In this document: piece after piece, positions 35,824 through 45,554 of the stretch
How the letters are laid out: each line of letters starts with the position of its first letter
How positions within the stretch are numbered: position 1 is the first letter of the stretch
Origin: JBEISR01 sp044371425
Lineage (GTDB): Bacteria > Planctomycetota > Planctomycetia > Pirellulales > Pirellulaceae
Assembly: GCA_044371425.1 (NCBI GenBank)
Contig: JBILTR010000001.1
Span: forward strand, 1 to 64,000
Length of the DNA: 64,000 nucleotides
Direction: 5' to 3'
The notes under the pieces: generated by a model
Told to the model about the DNA's origin: nothing
What the model saw: only the letters and a program-made list of their open reading frames with translations
The model's database searches: none
Made by a program: the position numbers and the translations under genes

Positions 35824-38300
35824 GGGCGCACCCGCACGACGCGGTTGTTGGAGCTGTCGCTGATCCAGAGCCATCCACTGGGATCGACCCAGACTCCGTG
35901 GGGTCGGTTCAGTTCCAGCAGGTTGGCTGGACCTCCGATCCCCTGGGCACCTTTGCGCCCGGTTCCCGCTACGGTTTCGATTCGACCTTCCTTCCAGTCG
36001 ATGCGGCGCACGGCGTGGTTCTCGGTATCGACAACCAGCAGTCGATTTTGCGCATCGACTTCGGCGTGCTTGGGACCATCGAAGGTTGCGGCCAGCGGAT
36101 CTCCACCATCTCCAGAGAATCCCTTTTTGCCGCTTCCTGCCACGGTCGTGATCCTGCCCTCGCGATCGATCCGTCGCACGGCATGGCCACCGCGTTCGAT
36201 CAGGTAAGCGACCCCATCGGCGCCGATCGCGATGGCACGGGGATCGACCAGGGGCTGTTCGATCGCCGGCTGTCCATCGACCGGTATCCCTTTCTGACCA
36301 TTCCCTGCGACCGTTTTCAGCCTGCCGCTGGTCAGATCGATCGAACGCACCTTGCGATTCTCTAGATCGACCACCCAAAGCTCTTTCCGGTCGGGGGTGA
36401 GCGCTAATGAATAGGCTCCCGCCATCGCCGTCTGACTGGCTACCCCTTCATCGCCACCATCACCTAGCTTTCCGGTTCCGGCAATCGTTTCGATCCTCCC
36501 TGTTTTCGGATCCCACCGCCGGACGGCTCCGTTGAAGGTGTCGGCGATCAGCAATCGCTCTTCCGCATCCAGTAGGATGTGGTGGGGGCCATTCAGCGTA
36601 GCGTTTTCGCCGGGGCCTCCATCACCGGAGAATCCTTTCTCACCGGTACCGACCACCACGCGGACATTGCCCAGTGGGTCGATCGCCACGACGCGATGCT
36701 GCGTCATCTCGGCCACATACTGCACTCCGCGCGAATCGATTGCGATCGCAAATGGCTCGATCGACTGATACTGATCCAGTCGGCTGGCCGACGGGTCGTT
36801 GCCGGCCCCCACCATCACTTGCGACGGTGGTGCATCTTGTGGTGCATCGAGTGCTGGGAAGGGAAATGAAACGCTGATGCAGCGGGACTCGGCCAACCGT
36901 CGGCGCATCGGTTCGACCACCTCGGGATGCTCGCTGGCCACATCGTGCTGCTCGTTCGGATCCTCCTGGAGATCGTAGAGTTCGATCGGCGCGACTTCGC
37001 CCCTGCGATGCGCCTGTTGCAACCGGGTGCGGACCGCCTTCCATCGCCCGTGGCGCAGCGCTTGCTGGCCGCCGTATCCAGTCGACTCCCAGTAGAGCGT
37101 CCGTTGTGGCGTGTCGGCGTGGTTGCCCAGACACTCTTTCCAAAAGCTCTGTCCATCGATGGGAAGATCGATCGGCTGGCCGATCGCTTCGGCGATGGTC
37201 GGAAAAAGATCCCAGGACGCTCCGATCCATTCGGACTGCCTGCCTTCGGGGATCACCCCCTTCCATCGCATGATGCAGGGGGCACGAATCCCGCCCTCGT
37301 ACATGCTCCCTTTGCGCCCGCGAAGCCCGGCGGCCGAGTTGAAGAAGTCGGAATCGGCGCCTCCAAGTCGATCGTAGGTCGGCCCATTGTCGCTGGTGAA
37401 AATGACCAGGGTGTTTTCCGAGAGCCCCTTTTCCTCCAGCAGGTCGACGATCATTCCGATGCCGCGATCCATCCGGCTGACCATACCGGCATACCCTGCC
37501 CTGGGCCTGGGGTGTTGGAGATACCCCTTGTGCTCGTACGGTGCCTCCGGCAGATCCGCATACCGATCCAGCTCTTCGTCCGGCACCTGGATCGATAGAT
37601 GGGGCACGGTCAGCGGCAGATAGACGAAGAAAGGTTCATTCTGATGCAACTCGATAAACTCCATCGCCTCCTGGATGAAGCGATCTTGCGAATAGACCAT
37701 CCCAGTTGCTTCGGCTCGATTTCCTTCCAGCAACTCCTTGTCGCGATTGCGCCAGAGGAACTTCGGGAAATGGTTGTGTGCGTGGACCTGGCAGTAGTAG
37801 CCATAAAACAGATCGAATCCCTGATTCCTTGGATCGCCGCTGGTTCCAACATGCCCTAGTCCCCACTTGCCGAAGGCCGCCGTAGCATACCCCAGCGGCT
37901 TCAAGAACTCGGCCAGCGTGAAGGTGGCATCGGGGATCGGGGTCTGTCCCGGAAACTCCCACTCGAACTCGTCTCGCAATGCCGTGTACTCCACGGGGGT
38001 GGGGTTGCGATTGTCTCGGATCACACCATGGCCTGAAGAGTACCCAGTCATCAGCGCGCAGCGACTGGGGGCGCAGACATTGTGCCCTGCATAGAACTGC
38101 TTCATCTGCAACCCTTCGCGCGCCAGCTGATCGATCCTCGGGGTGCGGATGATCGTCTGGCCATAGCATCCCAGCTCCCCGACTCCCAAGTCGTCGGCCA
38201 TGATCAGGACGACGTTGGGGGGGCGTTGGGACCAGACGCTGGAGCCGAGGAAGCTGAACAGGACGATCGCCAGAGGGATCGATCCCGACCAAAGGTGCAT
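35820..38300 (-). CDS. Sulfatase fused to an NHL-repeat beta-propeller
   Basis: The 826-residue exported protein has a signal peptide, then an arylsulfatase domain (about 28-490). The formylglycine site is C76-A-P-S-R80 in NVCAPSRCALMTG, and the metal-binding Asp36-Asp37 are in IMADDLG. From about residue 500 to the end it carries about six NHL repeats, each with a GTGEKGFSGDGG-type turn followed by LLIADTFNGAVRRW or a similar strand. The NHL part probably forms a propeller for binding. Sulfatases are abundant in marine planctomycetes, but this fusion is uncommon to my knowledge. The start at 38300 has AGGA upstream. Confidence 0.9.
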   Translation of the reverse strand: MHLWSGSIPLAIVLFSFLGSSVWSQRPPNVVLIMADDLGVGELGCYGQTIIRTPRIDQLAREGLQMKQFYAGHNVCAPSRCALMTGYSSGHGVIRDNRNPTPVEYTALRDEFEWEFPGQTPIPDATFTLAEFLKPLGYATAAFGKWGLGHVGTSGDPRNQGFDLFYGYYCQVHAHNHFPKFLWRNRDKELLEGNRAEATGMVYSQDRFIQEAMEFIELHQNEPFFVYLPLTVPHLSIQVPDEELDRYADLPEAPYEHKGYLQHPRPRAGYAGMVSRMDRGIGMIVDLLEEKGLSENTLVIFTSDNGPTYDRLGGADSDFFNSAAGLRGRKGSMYEGGIRAPCIMRWKGVIPEGRQSEWIGASWDLFPTIAEAIGQPIDLPIDGQSFWKECLGNHADTPQRTLYWESTGYGGQQALRHGRWKAVRTRLQQAHRRGEVAPIELYDLQEDPNEQHDVASEHPEVVEPMRRRLAESRCISVSFPFPALDAPQDAPPSQVMVGAGNDPSASRLDQYQSIEPFAIAIDSRGVQYVAEMTQHRVVAIDPLGNVRVVVGTGEKGFSGDGGPGENATLNGPHHILLDAEERLLIADTFNGAVRRWDPKTGRIETIAGTGKLGDGGDEGVASQTAMAGAYSLALTPDRKELWVVDLENRKVRSIDLTSGRLKTVAGNGQKGIPVDGQPAIEQPLVDPRAIAIGADGVAYLIERGGHAVRRIDREGRITTVAGSGKKGFSGDGGDPLAATFDGPKHAEVDAQNRLLVVDTENHAVRRIDWKEGRIETVAGTGRKGAQGIGGPANLLELNRPHGVWVDPSGWLWISDSSNNRVVRVRP

Positions 38301-38382
38301 CGCAGTCCTGGATATCATCGGGACGGGTTTCCTATCGGAGTTGGCAGGAATCGGAACTGGCAGGAAGTCGAGGTTCCCTCAG

Positions 38383-40596
38383 TTAGCGGCTTGGCTTTTC
38401 CTTCAAGCCGCGTCGGATCAGCAGTGCATCGACGGTTGGCTTTTGGTTGCGGAAGTCGATGTACTGATCCATCACCTCGCGCGACCCACCGCGCGACAGG
38501 ATCAGCCGTCGGAATGCATCGCCGTTTTCGCGAGTCAGTCCACCGCGTTGGCCCATGTAGGCGAAAGCATCTGCGGCCAGCACTTCGCTCCAGAGATAGG
38601 CGTAGTAGCCTGCCGAATAACCACCAGACCATACGTGCGCGAAGTAAGGACTTCGGTAGCGCGGCGGCACCGGCCCAAAGTCGACTCCATACTCGGCCAG
38701 CACCTTCTTTTCAAACGCCTCGACATCGGTGGGAATCTGATCGGGGGCCAGCGAGTGCCAAGCGAGATCCAGCAGCGCTGCCGACAAATACTCCAGCGTG
38801 TCAAATCCCTTGTTGAACTGATTGGCCTGGATCGCCTTATCGAGCAGATCCCTGGGGATCGGCTCCCCGGTCTGATAGTGCTTCGCATAGCGCTGCAGCA
38901 CCGAGGGGTCGATGGCCCAGTCCTCGTGGAAGGTCGAAGGGAATTCGACGTAGTCTCGCGGCACGCTGGTCCCAGACAAGGTGGGGTACTCGACTTGAGA
39001 GAAGAGTCCATGTACGCCATGTCCCAGCTCATGAAACATCGTGGTCACATGATCGAGGCTTAGAAGAGTCGGCTGACCTGGAGCTGGTCGTGGGATATTC
39101 ATCACGTTGACGACGACTGGTTTTTGGTCGAGCAGTCGGGACTGGGGGACAAACGAATCCATCCAGGCACCACCCCGCTTGGAATCGCGCTGCAGGTAGT
39201 CGGTATAGAACAGTCCGATCGGCTTGGCATCGGCATCGAGCACATCGAAGACGCGCACTGTCGGGTGGTAGACCGGAAGGTCCTTGCGCTCCCGGAAGGT
39301 GACGCCATACAGTCGCTGCATGGTCGAAAAGACGCCATCGATGAGCACGCGATCTAGCTCGAAGTAGGCTTTCAGTTGGTTGTCGTCGACCTGGTACTTC
39401 TTCTGCCGGACCTTTTCTGCGTAGTGCTCCCAGTCCCAGGGCATCAGGGGATGGTTGGCCCCTTCCTCGCGCATCACCGCTTCGATCTGGGAAGCCTCCT
39501 GCTTTGTTTTGGCAACCACCTGAGGCACCAGATCGCGGAGCATCTGGAAGGCGGCCTCAGGCTTCTTGGCCATCTGATTTTCCAGCGCGTAGGCGGCATG
39601 GCTGGGATAGCCCAGCAACTGGGCTCGCTGTGCACGAAGAGCTGCCATCTTCAGGACCAGAGGCCGGGTATCGATTCCTCCCTGTTCCCCCATCCCGCGT
39701 CGGGCAGAGGCTTCCCAAACGCGCTGCCGCAAGGCTCGATTCTTCAACGAGATCAAGACCGGTTGCCGAGTGGTGTTGGTGATCGCCAGCAGGTACTTGT
39801 CGTCGAGCCCCCGTTCTTGGGCAGCGGCTTTGGCGGCAGCGATCTCACCTTCGCCAAGCCCCTGCAGCTCGTCCAGGCTGTCGACAACCACCGAACGTTC
39901 TTTGGTGAGCGCCAGCAGTTTGTTCTGAAACTCGGTGGCCAGCGAAGAGAGCTCCTCGTTGATCGCCCGGATCTTCTTCTGGGCCGCTCCATCCAGAGGC
40001 GCCCCGGCGCGCACGAACGCTTCGTACTGCTCCTTCAATAGCCGGGCAGGTTCCTCGGCCAGGTCGAGATCCTCTCGCGTTTCCCAAAGCCTGCGGACCC
40101 GGTCGAATAGCTTGCGATTGAGCAGGATGTTGTCGGAGTGAGCGGCCAGACGTGGCGCGATCTGCTCCTCGATCTCCTGCAGTTTCGGATCGGTGTTCGA
40201 GGAGGTGAGATTGAAGAAGACGGCGCCAACCCGCTTGAGGATCGCCCCCGATTTCTCCATCGCCACCAGCGTGTTGTCCATCGTCGGCTCCGCCGGATCA
40301 TTGGCGATCGCCTCCATCTGCTCCAGCTGCTCTGCCATCCCCGCTTCGAAGGCCGGCAGATAATCGTCTGGTAGAACGTTGGCGAAATCGGGGGTTTCCA
40401 GTGGCAGCGCACTGGGCTTGAGGAATGGGTTTTCGCGCACGGTGGTGATCCATCGAGGGGTGGAACGGGTCGAAGGGGAGTCGGATAAGGAGGGCTGTTG
40501 GGCCAGCAATCCTTCGGCCAGGATCCAGCCGATCACGAACGATGCGATGGCCGGCATCGCGCTGGCCTGAGGGGAATGAAGGTATCTTCGAACCAT
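38383..40596 (-). CDS. M3-family oligopeptidase (Dcp/thimet type), exported
   Basis: The 737-residue protein is an M3 zinc metallopeptidase of the oligopeptidase/dipeptidyl-carboxypeptidase group. The zinc motif is in FHELGHGVHGLFS (H522, E523, H526), and PSTFHEDWA supplies the third-ligand region. The N-terminus reads as a signal peptide (MPAIASFVIGWILAEGLLAQ), so it acts outside the cytoplasm, probably trimming peptides. GGAAG lies seven bases before the ATG at 40596. It is 82 bases upstream of the sulfatase gene and 78 bases downstream of the molybdopterin oxidoreductase gene, so a shared transcript is possible. Confidence 0.93.
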   Translation of the reverse strand: MVRRYLHSPQASAMPAIASFVIGWILAEGLLAQQPSLSDSPSTRSTPRWITTVRENPFLKPSALPLETPDFANVLPDDYLPAFEAGMAEQLEQMEAIANDPAEPTMDNTLVAMEKSGAILKRVGAVFFNLTSSNTDPKLQEIEEQIAPRLAAHSDNILLNRKLFDRVRRLWETREDLDLAEEPARLLKEQYEAFVRAGAPLDGAAQKKIRAINEELSSLATEFQNKLLALTKERSVVVDSLDELQGLGEGEIAAAKAAAQERGLDDKYLLAITNTTRQPVLISLKNRALRQRVWEASARRGMGEQGGIDTRPLVLKMAALRAQRAQLLGYPSHAAYALENQMAKKPEAAFQMLRDLVPQVVAKTKQEASQIEAVMREEGANHPLMPWDWEHYAEKVRQKKYQVDDNQLKAYFELDRVLIDGVFSTMQRLYGVTFRERKDLPVYHPTVRVFDVLDADAKPIGLFYTDYLQRDSKRGGAWMDSFVPQSRLLDQKPVVVNVMNIPRPAPGQPTLLSLDHVTTMFHELGHGVHGLFSQVEYPTLSGTSVPRDYVEFPSTFHEDWAIDPSVLQRYAKHYQTGEPIPRDLLDKAIQANQFNKGFDTLEYLSAALLDLAWHSLAPDQIPTDVEAFEKKVLAEYGVDFGPVPPRYRSPYFAHVWSGGYSAGYYAYLWSEVLAADAFAYMGQRGGLTRENGDAFRRLILSRGGSREVMDQYIDFRNQKPTVDALLIRRGLKEKPSR

Positions 40597-40674
40597 CGAT
40601 TGGCTTCCTGCATGACAGACAAAAGAAACAAGCGGCGTTGAGGGAGACTGCAGCCCAGATCAGTCGAGCCCAGA

Positions 40675-42756
40675 TCAGTCGCCAACAGCCTGGGACTGCA
40701 TGGCACCCGCAGGGCTCCCGGCCGCCATCTGCAAACGCTTCATCATAGCGTCTGTCGCGGGCCGGACCGACACGACAGGATTTCCGAAGGTGCTGCCTCC
40801 CCCTAGGTCCGTCAGCCGCTCACTGGTCAGATCGTTGAGGCTCTTTCGATCCGGCGCCAGCTTGGGCCACCACTGCCCCAGCGCGATCAAGGTTCCGGGC
40901 TGACCTGCTGGCTGCACTAGCGCCTGCCGAAGAATGCTTCCATGCGGCGATCGAATCTCGACCATCTGCAGATGCTCCACCCCCAGCGGTCGGGCGTCGT
41001 CGGGATGGAGCAGCACGCGCGGCTGACCCCCGGCCATCCGAAGAATGCTCTCGACGTTCCCCATCGTCGTGTTGACCAGGAAGTCCCCCGGTGGCGAAAT
41101 CAATCGGAGCGGGTAATTGGCATCTGGCTGGACCTCGAAATCCAACTGCTTTGGCGGTGGAGCGAATCGGATTTTTCGGTCGGGGTAGTGGCTTCCTTCG
41201 GCATAGGGCAGATACGGATCAGGCAGATTCAGCCGGACGCTTCCCTCCCGCTCCAGCCGCTCCAAGGTGATCCCTTCAAGAAATGGGTGATCGCTGGCGA
41301 GTAAGCTGTCGGCGATCTGGCGGGGCGTCCAGGAGAAGACGGGATCGGTCAGCCCCAGACGCTGCGCTAGCTGTTGAAAGAACCAGCTGTTGGGACGGGC
41401 TTGTCCACGAGCCGGGACCACGGGATCGGCCCATTGCAGATAGTAGTGCCCATAGGACGTGTAGAGGTCGGGATGTTCGAGGAAGGTAGTCGCGGGCAGT
41501 AGCCAGTCGGCGTAGTCGGCCGAATCGGTTTGAAAATGCTCCAACACCACCGTGAAAAGGTCCTCACGACCCAGCCCCTTTCGGACACGGGAGGAGTCGG
41601 GCGCGACGGCAGCGGGGTTGCTATTGAAGATGAATAGCCCGCGGATGGTCACCGGATCGGCCAGCAATTCACTGGCTAGGCAATTCATGTTGACGTGCCG
41701 CACTTCAGGGCGACGCAGATGGAGGCCGGTCGCTTGGTGGCGATGGAGCGCAAAGGCGCCACTGGTGGATAGCACCGCACCTCCCCCACGCTTCTTCCAG
41801 GCGCCGGTGATCGCCGGCAGGAGGGTGATCGCCCGCAGCGCATTGCCTCCCCCTTCGTTGCGCGTCATGCCATAGCCGACCTTGATGAAACTGCAGGCAG
41901 ATTTCCCATAGAGTTCAATCCAACGCCTAAGCGAATCGATCGGGATATGGCAGTAGCGAGCGGTTCGATCCAGCGGCCAGGCGCTGCAGGCTTCACGGAA
42001 TTCGTCCCAGCCTTCTGCGTATCGATCGATGTACGTCTGGTCGACCAGCCCTTGTTCGATCAGGGCATTGGCCCAACCGAGCGCCAGCGCAGCGTCGGTC
42101 CCCACCCGCACCGACCAATGCTCATCAGCAAAGCGACTGGTTTCGTTCTGATAGGGGTCGATGTGGAGGATTCGAGCCCCGCGACGGCGAGCTTCTTTGA
42201 GGATCGGCGCCAGATGGGAGTTGCTACGCAGCAGATGAATCCCCCACAGGATGATGCACCGCGCCTCCACCAGATCCTCCGGCGGCGGACCGACCTTGGC
42301 TGGGCCATAATTGGCTTCCCAGGCGGCGCCCCCGGTCGATGCGCAGATCGTCTGATCGAGCTCCAGAGCACCGATCGCGCGAAAAAAGGTGAGAGGATAG
42401 GATCCCTCCAGCAACCCCATCGTGCCGGCGTAATGGTAGGGAAGAATCGACTGGCCACCATGGCGATCGAGGATCTGCCTGGTCCGATCGGCGATCGCAT
42501 CGAGCGCTTCCTCCCAGGTGGCGGGAACGAAATGACCTTCCCCCTTGCGCCCCACCCGACGCATCGGAACCTGCAAGCGGTCGGGATGCTCCTGACGCTC
42601 TGGATAGCGCGCCGTCTTCACGCAGGCAAAGCCTCGCGTCATGGGATGCTCGGGATCCCCCTCGAGATCAATCACCCTGCCCTGATCGACAGTGATCTTT
42701 AGCGAACAGGTGTCTGGGCAATCGAGCGCGCAGACGCTGCGCAAAAACTGCTTCAT
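40675..42756 (-). CDS. Molybdopterin oxidoreductase (formate dehydrogenase-like, cytoplasmic)
   Basis: The 693-residue protein is a Mo-bis-MGD enzyme of the COG0243 group. An N-terminal Fe4S4 motif is present as CALDCPDTC with the fourth Cys in TRGFACVK. Typical cofactor-binding blocks follow (NYGPAKVGPP, ARRRGARILHIDPYQNETS, KVGYGMTRNEGG), and a C-terminal dinucleotide domain contains NTTMGNV and HPDDARPLGV. No Tat leader is seen, so it is probably cytoplasmic. The substrate cannot be told from sequence. No partner electron-transfer subunit is encoded next to it, which is unusual for a respiratory enzyme and fits a standalone assimilatory-type enzyme. Confidence 0.85.
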   Translation of the reverse strand: MKQFLRSVCALDCPDTCSLKITVDQGRVIDLEGDPEHPMTRGFACVKTARYPERQEHPDRLQVPMRRVGRKGEGHFVPATWEEALDAIADRTRQILDRHGGQSILPYHYAGTMGLLEGSYPLTFFRAIGALELDQTICASTGGAAWEANYGPAKVGPPPEDLVEARCIILWGIHLLRSNSHLAPILKEARRRGARILHIDPYQNETSRFADEHWSVRVGTDAALALGWANALIEQGLVDQTYIDRYAEGWDEFREACSAWPLDRTARYCHIPIDSLRRWIELYGKSACSFIKVGYGMTRNEGGGNALRAITLLPAITGAWKKRGGGAVLSTSGAFALHRHQATGLHLRRPEVRHVNMNCLASELLADPVTIRGLFIFNSNPAAVAPDSSRVRKGLGREDLFTVVLEHFQTDSADYADWLLPATTFLEHPDLYTSYGHYYLQWADPVVPARGQARPNSWFFQQLAQRLGLTDPVFSWTPRQIADSLLASDHPFLEGITLERLEREGSVRLNLPDPYLPYAEGSHYPDRKIRFAPPPKQLDFEVQPDANYPLRLISPPGDFLVNTTMGNVESILRMAGGQPRVLLHPDDARPLGVEHLQMVEIRSPHGSILRQALVQPAGQPGTLIALGQWWPKLAPDRKSLNDLTSERLTDLGGGSTFGNPVVSVRPATDAMMKRLQMAAGSPAGAMQSQAVGD

Positions 42757-43211
42757 CGCTTCTCTGCCAGATTCGTTGGTCGTACCGTGATCGAACGCTA
42801 GGTCACCATCCCCATCGCCGATGGAGTCGAGGACACTTTCGGATCGGGGTCATCCCCTTCCGGTTGCGTCTCCCGATGCATCTCCAGATCGCTCACCACG
42901 GCGACAGATCCCTCACACTTCTCATTCTAACCCACCCGTCGCTGGCCGCATTCGTCGCACCCCCGCGAAATCGATCTACTCCCTGGGGCGATCAAGCCCA
43001 CCGCGAATAGGGTTGGTCCCGATCGAACGGTAGCCTTCGACCGGAAAGGGGGTGAGGAAAGCCGCCTTGGCCGATTTCTCGCAGGATTGGTCCCCGCTGG
43101 GTGTTGGGGTTGATACACTCAGAAAATCATCTGGAGCCAAAACTGTTGATGGCCTGATCGGTCGCGTCGATCCTCTGTGGATCGCCAGAACCGCAGGGAG
43201 GTCTACCACCG
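42757..43211. other. Divergent intergenic region
   Basis: These 455 bases lie between the oxidoreductase and rhomboid genes, which point away from each other, so both promoters should be here. No convincing promoter pair, operator repeat or family-like reading frame is seen. A GGGAGG ribosome site precedes the rhomboid ATG. Confidence 0.5.
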
Positions 43212-43817
43212 ATGCAGAGGACCATGTCGAACACTCCCCTGAAAAAAGAAATCTCTGTCATCCTCGGGTTCATCGCCTGCCTTTGGGGTGTCTGGCTGGT
43301 CGACTTGCTGCTGCCAGGTAGCTTCAACGACTGGGGCATCACCCCAAGAACGATCGGTGGACTACCGGGGATTCTGCTTTCCCCTTTCCTGCACCAGGGA
43401 ATCCTGCATCTGATCAGCAACACGATCCCGCTGGCGGTGTTGCTGGTGCTCTTGGCCGGATCGCGCTCCCATGGTGAAGTGACGGCGGTGGCGATCGCAT
43501 TGCTGGGGGGAGCTCTCCTTTGGCTATTTGGCCGCCCCTCGACTCACATCGGCGCCAGCCTCCTGGTCTACGGTCTGATCTCCTACCTGATCGTCTCAGG
43601 GTTCCTGGAACGCAAGATGCTGCTGATGGCGGTCAGCCTCCTGGTACTGTTTCTCTACGGTGGCACCCTGCTCTTTGGAATGATCCCCTCCCTTCGTTCG
43701 CACGTCTCCTGGGAAGGGCATTTGCTGGGGGCGGTGGCCGGTGTAGTCGTCGCCTACCTCCAGCATCGGCCTGCTGACAAGAAATCCAACGATCTTCGGC
43801 AAACGCCTGAGATTTGA
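43212..43817 (+). CDS. Rhomboid-family intramembrane serine protease
   Basis: The 201-residue protein has about six membrane helices and the rhomboid layout: HLISN (66-70) in helix 2, the catalytic Ser116 in HIGASLLVYG, and His170 in SWEGHLLGAVAG. Rhomboids cut membrane proteins within the bilayer. The residue after the catalytic Ser is Leu instead of the usual Gly of GASG, a variation found in parts of the family. The ATG at 43212 has GGGAGG upstream; an ATG at 43224 is also possible. It converges with the CYTH gene, with 28 bases between them. Confidence 0.9.
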   Translation: MQRTMSNTPLKKEISVILGFIACLWGVWLVDLLLPGSFNDWGITPRTIGGLPGILLSPFLHQGILHLISNTIPLAVLLVLLAGSRSHGEVTAVAIALLGGALLWLFGRPSTHIGASLLVYGLISYLIVSGFLERKMLLMAVSLLVLFLYGGTLLFGMIPSLRSHVSWEGHLLGAVAGVVVAYLQHRPADKKSNDLRQTPEI

Positions 43818-43845
43818 GCAAGCGATCGCAAGGCGCCTGATGGCT

Positions 43846-44469
43846 CTAACGACCAGCTTGGGCATCGCGATCTAGCAGCATCCCCAGGTAGCTGCGCGCG
43901 ACCGGTTGATCCAGCCCAAGCCAGCTGGCCAGGGAAGCGATCTGCTGTTCGGCCCGAGGGCGATCTTCCAGTGAATGGACCAGCAGTTCGATCTCCACAA
44001 AACAACCCAACTGGTCGACCTGATCCCGCGCTAGCGTGAAGGTCTGGCTGTTGTGCACCACCTGCCATGTCCTTCGGGTCTTGCTGACTTGCCTAGCAAC
44101 CTCGAAGCCAAGGGACGTGAGGATCGCCTGCCATCCCTCAACCGTACCCGGCGCCAGCGGCAGTTCCACCTCCGGCCGCGTCTTCATCCCTCCTGGCAAT
44201 CGAGCCCCTTTGTAGGTGACAACGGCAGCTTGATCGATCTGGCGAATGCGAAACGCCTCGTCCGTCGCGCGAAAGTCCCGGCACGGATGCCGCCAGTAGG
44301 TATCGACCTGCCTTTGTACCGCCAGCTCCTTCGCATCCAGCCCCCTCAGCCGCTCCATCCACCGCTCCACCCATTCGACCCCATCCTGCTCTGGGCCATC
44401 GACCGCATACTTCTGCTCGACTTCCCAACAGCTCGAATGCGGATAGGATGAATCGGATGGGTGGCTCAT
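43846..44469 (-). CDS. CYTH-domain protein (class IV adenylate cyclase or triphosphatase type)
   Basis: The 207-residue protein begins with the CYTH signature E-x-E-x-K (CWEVEQKYAVDG, Glu16-Lys20), followed by TYWRHPCRDF, AFRIRQ and VVTYKGARLPGGMKTRPEVE, which supply the tunnel-lining Arg, Lys and Glu residues. This group contains class IV adenylate cyclases and inorganic or thiamine triphosphatases; the sequence alone does not decide between them. The start at 44469 puts the EXEXK motif near the N-terminus as in the family. It is divergent from the TlpA-like gene with a 45-base gap, so promoters must overlap. Confidence 0.87.
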   Translation of the reverse strand: MSHPSDSSYPHSSCWEVEQKYAVDGPEQDGVEWVERWMERLRGLDAKELAVQRQVDTYWRHPCRDFRATDEAFRIRQIDQAAVVTYKGARLPGGMKTRPEVELPLAPGTVEGWQAILTSLGFEVARQVSKTRRTWQVVHNSQTFTLARDQVDQLGCFVEIELLVHSLEDRPRAEQQIASLASWLGLDQPVARSYLGMLLDRDAQAGR

Positions 44470-44514
44470 GATGGTCGAATCTTTCTTCGCAAGCAGTAAC
44501 AGGTAGAGACAATC

Positions 44515-45198
44515 GTGGAAACCGGCGAAACCACTGCAGCAGGGAATGCGAATCCACCTCAAGAGCCTTCTCCCGACCATTGGCGAGAACCGAGTGGATC
44601 GCGGAAGCTGCTGTCGCTGGGCCCCCTCCTGGGTTTTGCGATTCCGATGCTGTTTGGTGTTCTTTTTCTGGTCTGGCTGGGGCGGGATCGAGCGACGATC
44701 CTGGGGAGCCATTTCCAGGATTATGACCTCCAGGCTCTGATCGCACGCGGGCCGGTCTCCGAAAGCAGTAGGCTCGATCCAGCATCGCTCCAGGGGAAAC
44801 TGGTGATCCTGCATTTCTGGGGAACTTGGTGTCCCCCATGCCGCATGGAGTATCCCGAAGTCAGTCGCTGCATGGAAGAGTATCTCGATGACTCGGACAT
44901 TTTGTTTCTCAACGTTTCCTGCTCGCCCGGCGTCGAAAAGGATTTGAAGGAACTGCGGTCGGCGACCGAGCAGTTTTTTCAGGACAGCCAGATCGGCAAT
45001 CGATTTCCAATCTACTGCGATCCGACTGCTTTCACTCGCGTCCAGCTAGCCAATCGACTGGGCAGCGGTGGGTTTGCCTATCCATCGACCTTTGTGATCG
45101 ATCCTGAGGGGATTGTCCGAGAAGCGTGGCGCGGCACGATTACGGTTGGGGAGTTACGGGGAGTGATCGCCAAGTATCGCAAGCGTCCAGATGCTTGA
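44515..45198 (+). CDS. TlpA/ResA-like membrane-anchored thioredoxin
   Basis: The 227-residue protein has an N-terminal membrane anchor (about 34-55) and a thioredoxin-like domain outside, with the active site WGTWCPPC (Cys106, Cys109). The later VSCSPG and YPSTFVIDPEG segments contain the cis-Pro region of the family. TlpA/ResA-type proteins reduce apocytochrome cysteines for haem attachment, which would fit the many c-type cytochrome motifs encoded in this window, although that link is inference. The start is GTG at 44515 with AGGTAGAG upstream. The start lies 45 bases from the divergent CYTH gene. Confidence 0.88.
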   Translation: METGETTAAGNANPPQEPSPDHWREPSGSRKLLSLGPLLGFAIPMLFGVLFLVWLGRDRATILGSHFQDYDLQALIARGPVSESSRLDPASLQGKLVILHFWGTWCPPCRMEYPEVSRCMEEYLDDSDILFLNVSCSPGVEKDLKELRSATEQFFQDSQIGNRFPIYCDPTAFTRVQLANRLGSGGFAYPSTFVIDPEGIVREAWRGTITVGELRGVIAKYRKRPDA

Positions 45199-45428
45199 TC
45201 GGAACGGTTGAGAAGCTGCCTAGCAATAGACCGATTCCGACATTCGGTGAGCCCCTTGGTCTGTAACTTACTTCTTGGTTCGCGCGATGCCGCGAAGGCA
45301 CCAAGCCATCGAGAGCCCAGTGCTGTTTGCGATTCCAGTGTGCGTAAGCATTCGACTGCTTCTTTCGGCTGCCACCTTCAGCTGCCACTCGGATCGACAA
45401 CTGGAGTCGCGCAGGGAACCGGCCGAAG

Positions 45429-45450
45429 GAATCCCAGGTGGACCAAAAAA
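45429..45450 (+). repeat. 22-bp direct repeat, copy 1
   Basis: The repeat starts GAATCCCAGG and ends GACCAAAAAA. An exact second copy lies at 45765-45786, 336 bases downstream. This copy has no adjoining hairpin. A 22-bp exact match by chance in a 64-kb window is very unlikely. Confidence 0.9.
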
Positions 45451-45554
45451 GGTCGCTCCGTGAATTCCGAGAGTCTTGTCCATCGGCCGACCGGAGTAGG
45501 CGGGATCGAGTCGTAGCGGCAAGGGATACGGATGCAAGGTTTGCGATCGACCTC

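Noticed and set aside
35824..36378. An upstream extension of the SixA-like gene
   Set aside because: It overlaps the NHL part of the sulfatase gene in another frame and is Arg-rich without motifs.
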